This document shows positions 58,794-64,000 of a stretch of 64,000 nucleotides of DNA, piece after piece (the stretch's first letter is position 1; the number at the start of each line of letters is the position of its first letter). The notes below the pieces were generated by a model that saw nothing but the letters and a program-made list of their open reading frames with translations, had not been told where the DNA came from and did no database searches. A program made the translations under genes and the position numbers. This stretch comes from DASZBX01 sp035943635 (GTDB taxonomy: Bacteria > Actinomycetota > Actinomycetes > Streptomycetales > Catenulisporaceae): NCBI GenBank assembly GCA_035943635.1, contig DASZBX010000087.1, forward strand, positions 47,214 to 111,213, read 5' to 3'.

Positions 58794-60394
58794 CGGGACA
58801 GCTCCGCGGCCGCCGCCGCGCACTCGGACACCAGCAGCCGCGCGTGCGCGTCCCCGGCCAGCGGGTTGATCAGGCACGCGCGCACGATCGGGCGCCCGTC
58901 GAACTGCGACCCGGTCACGAACGCCCGCCCGCGCGCGTTCACCGCCGCCGGGATCGCCGCCGTCACCCGGTCCGCCTGCTCCCGCGACACCCCGTCCGGG
59001 GCCCACCGCAACGCCACGATCGACACCTGCACCGGCGCCGCCAGCACCAGCCCCGGTTCCTGCTCGACCATCCGGCCCAGCCGCCGGGCCGTGTCCGTGC
59101 ACGCGGTCACGTCCGCGACCACCCCGGCCCGGCCGCGCCCGGCCAGGGTCGCCCACACCGGCAGGGCCCGGAACGGCCGGGTCTGCTCGATCCCGTACTC
59201 GCTGTACCAGCCGAGCCGGTCCCCGCCCTCGTCCCGCAGGTACGGCGGCACCAGCGAGTACGTCTCGCGCAGCTGCTCGCGCCCGGCGACCAGCAGGCAG
59301 CCGACGCCGACCGGGACCTGGAGCCACTTGTGCGGGTCCAGAGCGAGCGAGTCGGCCCGGGCCAGGCCGCGGAACGCCTCGGAAAGCCGCGGGTCGACGG
59401 CGCCGAACCCGCCGTACGCGCCGTCGACGTGGAACCAGATCCGCTCGTCCTCGCACACGTCGGCGATCGCGTCCAGCGGGTCGACCGTGCCGGTGTTGAC
59501 CGTCCCGGCGCTGCCGACGACCAGGAACGGGTGCAGTCCGGCGGCCCGGTCCGCGGCGACCAGGCCGGCCAGTGCCCGGGTGTCCATCCGGCCCTCGCGC
59601 AGCGGCACCGCCCGCAGGTGCCGGGTGCCGATCCCGAGCAGTTCGACCGCCTTGGTCAGGCAGCTGTGCGTCTCGGCGGTGGCGTACGCGGTCAGCACCG
59701 GGGACCCGGCCATGCCCTCGCGGCGCACGTCCCAGCCCAGGCCGGTCAGCGCGCGCTGCCGGGCGGCGCCGACCGCGACGATCGTCGCCATCGACGCGCC
59801 GGAGGTCAGCAGGCCCGCGCCCGGCTGGTGCGGGAACCGGACCAGGTCGGCCAGCCAGCGCACCACGGTCCGCTCGACCAGCACGTCCGCGTGGTCCCCG
59901 CCCGCGCTGGACGGGTTCATCGCGGCGGCCAGCCAGGCCCCGGCCAGGGCGTGCGGCTCGGGCGCGGAGTTGACCCAGCCGAAGAACGCCGGGTGGCCGT
60001 TGCCCATCGGGTACAACAGGACCCGGTCGCGGATGTCGGCGAGCAGGGAGCCGGTGGTGGCAGTGGTGGCAGATGCGTCAGTGGCGGTCTCCGGGACTGC
60101 GGGGTGCTCGGGCAGCTGGGCTTCGGCCCACCACGTGCGGGTGTGCTCGTCGACCGGCTGCCAGACCGGGCCGTCCGCGATCCCGGCCAGGTACGCGGCC
60201 GCCAGGCTCGCGCTGTCGGCCAGGAGGCGGGCCGTCACGCCGCCGACCGTCGCGGCAGCCGAGTCCACTCCAGGGGCCGGGGCCGATGCCGCGGCCCTGT
60301 CGTCGAGCGTCGTCGCGCCGCCCGAGCCTCCGTCCGGGTCCGTCGGGGCGGGGGTCTGCGGGGTCGGCCTGCTCCAGGCTCCGTCGTCGTTCAC
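58790..60394 (-). CDS. group II PLP-dependent amino-acid decarboxylase
   Basis: Predicted 534 residues from GTG 60394. The AADC/PLP decarboxylase motifs are HPAFFGWVNSAPEPHALAGA near residue 133, LLTSGASMATIVAVGAARQR, ATAETHSCLTKAVELLGIGT (His stacking on PLP), FHVDGAYGGFGAVDPRLSEA with the Asp of the cofactor ring, and SLALDPHKWLQVPVG with the Schiff-base Lys (about Lys356). The first 45 residues are Thr/Asp/Pro-rich and probably disordered. Family members decarboxylate aromatic amino acids, glutamate or diaminobutyrate; specificity is not visible. Translation is coupled to the downstream spermidine synthase-like gene. Confidence 0.92.
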   Translation of the reverse strand: MNDDGAWSRPTPQTPAPTDPDGGSGGATTLDDRAAASAPAPGVDSAAATVGGVTARLLADSASLAAAYLAGIADGPVWQPVDEHTRTWWAEAQLPEHPAVPETATDASATTATTGSLLADIRDRVLLYPMGNGHPAFFGWVNSAPEPHALAGAWLAAAMNPSSAGGDHADVLVERTVVRWLADLVRFPHQPGAGLLTSGASMATIVAVGAARQRALTGLGWDVRREGMAGSPVLTAYATAETHSCLTKAVELLGIGTRHLRAVPLREGRMDTRALAGLVAADRAAGLHPFLVVGSAGTVNTGTVDPLDAIADVCEDERIWFHVDGAYGGFGAVDPRLSEAFRGLARADSLALDPHKWLQVPVGVGCLLVAGREQLRETYSLVPPYLRDEGGDRLGWYSEYGIEQTRPFRALPVWATLAGRGRAGVVADVTACTDTARRLGRMVEQEPGLVLAAPVQVSIVALRWAPDGVSREQADRVTAAIPAAVNARGRAFVTGSQFDGRPIVRACLINPLAGDAHARLLVSECAAAAAELSR

Positions 60395-60419
60395 GAGCCG
60401 CAGCGTACCGTCCGGCCTC

Positions 60420-61919
60420 CTAGTCCAGGCTCGGCGAGCCCGGGGTACGGCCCCGGGGCCCCTTCGCCCTGCCGCCCGAGCCGCCCGCGGCCCCGGCCGG
60501 GACCGGGTGCCGGTCCCCGTCGTGGGTGCCGCCGTCGGTGAACCCGGACAAGATGGCCTGCAACTCCTGCGCGGACGGGTACATGTCGGTGAACTCGTAT
60601 CCGGCCAGCGTGCGCGGCCGGTCCACGCCCATGTCCACCCGCAGCAGGTCGTCCCCGGCGATCCCGTGCGACAGCCAGTTGCCGGCCACCCGCAGCCGCG
60701 AACGCACCGACGGCATCGCGAACAGGTGGTAGCCGCGGGTCGCGGCCTGCGCGGGCAGGCCGCTCAGCTGGATCCCCAGCGGCCGGGCCACCGCGCGCGG
60801 CCCGCCGAGGTCCACCACCAATCCCAGGTCCCGGTGGTAGTACTGGCGCCGGTTGGTGCCGCGCAACGCCGCGACCACGTTCTCGGCCGCGATCCGGCCC
60901 TGCCGCTGGGCGTGCTGCGCGGTCGGCGGGCACACCGCCCCGGCGGTCCCGGTGCGCTGGCGGGCCAGGTCCGGCACGGCCGCGGCGTCGCCGAGGGCGA
61001 GGATCTCCGGGTGCTGGGGGACCCGCAGGTCCGCGTCCACGATCAGCCGGCCGTGGTCGGTCTCCCCGACGCTGCGCACCAGCGGGCTGGCGGCCACCCC
61101 GGCGGTCCAGATCAGGGTCTTGGACGGCAGCCGGGTGCCGTCGGTCAGCCGGATCAGCTCGTCATCGACCCCGGCCACCGAGGAGCCGAGCCGGAAGTCC
61201 AGGCCGCGGGCGGTCAGCATCTCCATCGCCTTGATGCCGAGCTGGTCGCCGAGTTCCGGCATCAGCCGGTGCGCCATGTCCACCAGGGTCCAGCGCACCA
61301 TCGCGGGGTTCAGGCCCGGCATCTTCTCGGCCGCGTTCACGGTCATCGTCTGCAGGCACGCGGCCGTCTCGGTGCCCGCGTACCCGCCGCCGACCACGAC
61401 GAACTGCAGCCGGGCCCGGCGCTCGTGCTCGGTCGGCGCCGCGGCGGCCAGCTCCAGCTGGGCCAGCACGTGGTCGCGCAGGCCCAGGGCCTGCTGCAGG
61501 GTCTTCATGCCGCGCCCGTGCCGGGCCAGGCCGGGGATGTCGAAGGTGCGGGTCACCGAGCCCGGGGCCAGGACGAGGTGGTCGTAGCGCAGTTCGACGT
61601 CCTCCCCGGTGATCTTCTTCACGATCACCGCGCGGGTGACCGGGTCCACCCCGAGGGCCCCGCCGGGGATCCGGATGGTGCGCCGCAGCAGCCGGGCCAG
61701 CGGTACCGCGACCGAGTTCGAGGCCAGCACGCCCGAGGCGACCTGCGGCAGCAGCGGCAGGTAGAGGGAGTGCGAGGTCGGGGTGACCAGCACGATGTCG
61801 GCCTCCTGGGGTTCGAGCACCCGCTCGAGCCGGCGCACGCAGGCCAGTCCCGCGAACCCCGCCCCGACCACGACAATCCTCGGCCGGCCACCCGCCTGCG
61901 CCGTGTGCCACTGAGCCAT
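60420..61919 (-). CDS. FAD/NAD(P)-dependent pyridine nucleotide-disulfide oxidoreductase, NDH-2-like
   Basis: Predicted 499 residues from ATG 61919. Two dinucleotide folds are seen: RIVVVGAGFAGLACVRRLER for FAD (residues about 14-33) and LQFVVVGGGYAGTETAACLQ for NAD(P)H near residue 172. GTRLPSKTLIWTAGVAASPL, HPEILALGDAAAVPDLARQR and PPTAQHAQRQGRIAAENVVA follow the type II NADH dehydrogenase pattern, but the C-terminal membrane-anchor helix is weak and the last 45 residues are Gly/Arg-rich. It is likely a peripheral quinone reductase. Confidence 0.88.
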   Translation of the reverse strand: MAQWHTAQAGGRPRIVVVGAGFAGLACVRRLERVLEPQEADIVLVTPTSHSLYLPLLPQVASGVLASNSVAVPLARLLRRTIRIPGGALGVDPVTRAVIVKKITGEDVELRYDHLVLAPGSVTRTFDIPGLARHGRGMKTLQQALGLRDHVLAQLELAAAAPTEHERRARLQFVVVGGGYAGTETAACLQTMTVNAAEKMPGLNPAMVRWTLVDMAHRLMPELGDQLGIKAMEMLTARGLDFRLGSSVAGVDDELIRLTDGTRLPSKTLIWTAGVAASPLVRSVGETDHGRLIVDADLRVPQHPEILALGDAAAVPDLARQRTGTAGAVCPPTAQHAQRQGRIAAENVVAALRGTNRRQYYHRDLGLVVDLGGPRAVARPLGIQLSGLPAQAATRGYHLFAMPSVRSRLRVAGNWLSHGIAGDDLLRVDMGVDRPRTLAGYEFTDMYPSAQELQAILSGFTDGGTHDGDRHPVPAGAAGGSGGRAKGPRGRTPGSPSLD

Positions 61920-62092
61920 CGCCGCCAGCTCCTCGCTCGTGCTCGTCCTGGACCGCCGGGACGGTGTCGACCCGCGCTTCCCATCGTCACCGCGAACCGG
62001 CCCGGCCGCATGTCGGACGGTCCGGCCGGCCGGCGGCGACGCAGGCCGTCGGCGGGCTGCGGCGCCGCGGGCGCGGGGGCGGGTTGCGCGGG

Positions 62093-63283
62093 TCAGGCGT
62101 CCTCGGCCGGACCAGGCCCGTCACCGGCGCCCGGGGTGGGCACAAGCCGGCGCAGCGCCTGGTGCGTGCGGTTGGAGCGGATGGCTTCGCGCTGCTCGCG
62201 GGCGGTCGCGTCGATGTAGTTCTGGCTGGTGGTCAGCGAGGCGTGGCCCAGCAGCCGCATGATCTCGACCGCGCTGGCCCCGTCCTGCGCCAGCCGGGTG
62301 GCGAAGGTGTGCCGCAGCGCGTGCACGAGCGCGCCCTGCGGCACCGCGGCGCTCACCCCGGCCTCCCGGTAGGCACGGCCGACCAGGTACTGCAGGCCGC
62401 CGCGGCCCAGCGCCGTCCCGGTCGGGCCGACGAACAAGGGGTCCGAGCGGGTCGGTTCGCGCCCGGCCAGCCGCTGCGAGCGCGACCGCAGGTACTCGTC
62501 GATCACGGCGTCCAGTTCCGGTTCGATCGGGATGGTGCGCTCCTTCTCGCCCTTGCCGCGCACCTTCATGAACCGCTCCCCGCGGCGCCCGTCGATCGAG
62601 CCGACCCGCAGGTCCAGCAGTTCGCTCGACCGCAGCCCGGCGCACAGCAGCACGGCCACGATCGCCAGGTCCCGTTCCGGCCACGGCCGGCGCCGGGGCC
62701 CGCGGGTACCGGGCCCGCCCGAACCAGAGCCCGTACTCCCGCCGGCCGCGGCGCCCGCGGGGCTGTGCCCGGCCACCGATTCCAGCAGCTGTTCCGGGGT
62801 GTCCGGGCCCTGCAGCGGCTTGGGGGAGCGGCGCGGGGGGCGCGGGCGGTCGACCGTGCCCATCGGGTTGCCCGCGACCACGCCGTCGGCGACCAGGAAG
62901 GAGAAGAACTGGTTCCACACCGACCAGGCCCGGCCGACCGAGGGCCCCGACCGGGGCTGGGCGAACTCGGCGAACGCGGTGCGCAGGGCCCGGCCGGTGA
63001 CCTGGCCGATCGTCAGCCGGTCGGCGGCGCACCCGGCCTGCCGGGCGAGCACGTCGATCAGCAGGTCCAGGTCCCGGCGGTAGGCGAGCAGGGTGTTCTG
63101 GGCGTGTTTGCGGGCCTGGCGCACGACGAGGAACTCCGCCACGCAGTCGACCACCGTCCGCCCGGGCCCCGATGGCGCATCCTCGGTGAGGGCCACGGAC
63201 GGTGACGTTACGGCCACCGGTCTGGTCGGTTCGGCCGGGGCGGGCCCGGGTTCGGCTGGCATGTCGGGCGCGTGGGTGACCAT
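62093..63283 (-). CDS. tyrosine recombinase/integrase
   Basis: Predicted 396 residues. The SAM-like N-domain includes KHAQNTLLAYRRDLDLLIDV. The catalytic domain has Arg in VLLCAGLRSSELLDLRVG, Lys in KVRGKGEKERTIPIEP, HxxR in VHALRHTFATRLAQDG, His in RLLGHASLTTSQNYIDAT and the nucleophile Tyr in the same block. A Gly/Ser-rich insertion of 30-35 residues (GHSPAGAAAGGSTGSGSGGP) lies between the two domains, which is unusual. No phage or plasmid genes and no attachment-site repeats are visible. It is about 29% of the way from the other recombinase at 45.4 kb in terms of window length, in the same orientation. Confidence 0.9.
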   Translation of the reverse strand: MVTHAPDMPAEPGPAPAEPTRPVAVTSPSVALTEDAPSGPGRTVVDCVAEFLVVRQARKHAQNTLLAYRRDLDLLIDVLARQAGCAADRLTIGQVTGRALRTAFAEFAQPRSGPSVGRAWSVWNQFFSFLVADGVVAGNPMGTVDRPRPPRRSPKPLQGPDTPEQLLESVAGHSPAGAAAGGSTGSGSGGPGTRGPRRRPWPERDLAIVAVLLCAGLRSSELLDLRVGSIDGRRGERFMKVRGKGEKERTIPIEPELDAVIDEYLRSRSQRLAGREPTRSDPLFVGPTGTALGRGGLQYLVGRAYREAGVSAAVPQGALVHALRHTFATRLAQDGASAVEIMRLLGHASLTTSQNYIDATAREQREAIRSNRTHQALRRLVPTPGAGDGPGPAEDA

Positions 63284-63555
63284 GTATCAGATTATGCATG
63301 TCAGCGAACTCGGGTGCGACGACGCCGGCCCCGCAACCGCCCGGCCCGATCCGGGGCCGATGCCGGGATCTTGTTGTTCTCTCTGAGTGATTCTGTCACT
63401 CCATCGCGTGAAACCTCTTCAGCTTTCCTTCACCCTCTGCGACGAAATCCTCACCACCTGGTGGTTAATGGAGCGAAATATGACATTCCGGAGAAAGCGA
63501 CGTAGGTTCGTCCCTTGTGCAGCCCGGCCGCTGCCGTCACCCGAGACGGCACCGG

Positions 63556-63752
63556 GCTCACCCGCCGAGTCGTACCGGTGCCGCGCCCCGTGCGCGGACG
63601 CCGGCCGAGCCGGGGACCCACGCTCCGCCAGGAGCACGGCCAGCGCCGCCAGCGGCGCCGTCCCCGGGGTGAATCGGCGCGCCGCCCGCGGCGCGCCGTA
63701 GGGCGATCCTCCCTTCCGCCCGAACCCGTCAGCTAACCCGGTAGGCGGCAGC
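63556..63752 (+). ncRNA. c-di-AMP (ydaO/yuaA) riboswitch
   Basis: All conserved blocks of the ydaO aptamer are in order: CCGGGGACCCAC (63610-63621), CGGGGTGAATC (63665-63675), GTAGGGCGATCCT (63698-63710), CGCCCGAACCCGTC (63717-63730) and AGCTAACCCGGTAGGCGG (63731-63748). The 5' boundary is set at CCCGCCGAG (63561-63569), which can pair with the final TAGGCGG. In actinobacteria this element precedes secreted wall-remodelling genes (resuscitation-promoting factors, NlpC/P60, LysM proteins) and turns expression off at high c-di-AMP. The ATG of the next gene begins 18 bases later. Confidence 0.9.
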
Positions 63753-63769
63753 AGGAGAGGCACCGACCC

Positions 63770-64000
63770 ATGTTGGCAACCCCGAACACGGCCACGGCCC
63801 GCACGCCCTTCACCAAGTCCCGGCACGCCGCACCCCGGCGGTCCCGGGCCACCACCCTGACCGTGGCCCTGGCCGCCGCCTCGCTGGCGATCGTCCCGGC
63901 CGGCGCGGCCCTGGCGGCCACCAGCGTCGGCGCCCCGGCCGCGGCCCCGGTCAGCCACGCGGTCCCGGTCCCGGCCCGCGCCCCGGGTGCGGCCGTCGCC
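63770..64000 (+). CDS. secreted protein (partial, cut by window end), probable cell-wall hydrolase
   Basis: 77 codons are visible from ATG 63770, nine bases after GAGAGG. The chain starts MLATPNTATARTPFTKSRHA with a basic n-region, then a signal peptide core TTLTVALAAASLAIVPAGAA and likely cleavage at ALA-ATS. The visible mature part is Ala/Pro/Val-rich (PAAAPVSHAVPVPARAPGA), a linker typical of secreted wall proteins. The catalytic domain is outside the window. The upstream c-di-AMP riboswitch is the main reason to suspect an Rpf, LysM or NlpC/P60 protein. Confidence 0.75.
   Translation, partial: MLATPNTATARTPFTKSRHAAPRRSRATTLTVALAAASLAIVPAGAALAATSVGAPAAAPVSHAVPVPARAPGAAVA

Overview
The window is very GC-rich DNA with gene starts (ATG/GTG/TTG), codon use and families typical of a high-GC actinomycete (Streptomyces- or Catenulispora-like): LtrA, an SCO4848-type membrane protein, a SARP/AfsR regulator, a DmdR/IdeR-type iron box, an actinobacterial c-di-AMP riboswitch and many TetR/MarR/PadR/WYL regulators paired with the genes they probably control. 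No rRNA, tRNA or CRISPR array was seen.

Layout. 0-6.3 kb: housekeeping and transport genes (SDR, EamA, LtrA, a short WD40-like membrane protein, YbaK, GrpB). 6.4-8.0 kb: a PadR / DUF1048 / DUF1048 / coiled-coil operon behind a clear promoter-operator. 8.0-13.3 kb: an accessory stretch with a secreted tectonin-like propeller, a decayed response regulator, three small unknown proteins and a secreted ribosome-inactivating protein (rRNA N-glycosylase). 13.6-21 kb: a class V aminotransferase, an SRPBCC protein, an endonuclease VII-fold zinc protein divergent from a zinc-ribbon coiled-coil protein, and a DUF2637 membrane protein with a LexA-like box. 21-28.5 kb: a complete, translationally coupled Mrp Na+/H+ antiporter operon (A with fused B, C, D, E, F, G) with its own base composition (TTG- and GTG-rich, strong G over C), preceded by 600 bases of G-rich DNA. 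28.8-36.5 kb: a small secreted peptide followed by an array of GC hairpins, then transporter, methyltransferase and regulator/oxidoreductase pairs. 36.5-45.2 kb: SARP regulator, lipoprotein, uracil-DNA glycosylase, SIMPL protein, an iron-box-controlled VIT transporter and a TetR/AAA-kinase pair. 45.4-57.8 kb: a tyrosine recombinase, several divergent regulator/target pairs (XRE/SDR, MFS/WYL) and several broken genes. 57.8-62 kb: a spermidine synthase-like / PLP decarboxylase pair and an NDH-2-like dehydrogenase. 62-64 kb: a second tyrosine recombinase, then a c-di-AMP riboswitch in front of a secreted protein cut by the window edge.

The main themes are (i) self-contained regulator/target pairs whose operators can be read as inverted or phased repeats, (ii) several genes in decay (response regulator, family 39 glycosyltransferase, FAD monooxygenase, NTF2-like and S66 peptidase remnants, and a frameshifted SCO4848-like gene), and (iii) probable ion and wall homeostasis (Mrp, VIT, c-di-AMP). 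Nothing here is a proven new system. The best candidates for unexplored biology are the PadR-DUF1048 operon, the endonuclease VII/coiled-coil pair, the secreted RIP and its neighbours, and the peptide-plus-hairpin-array locus.
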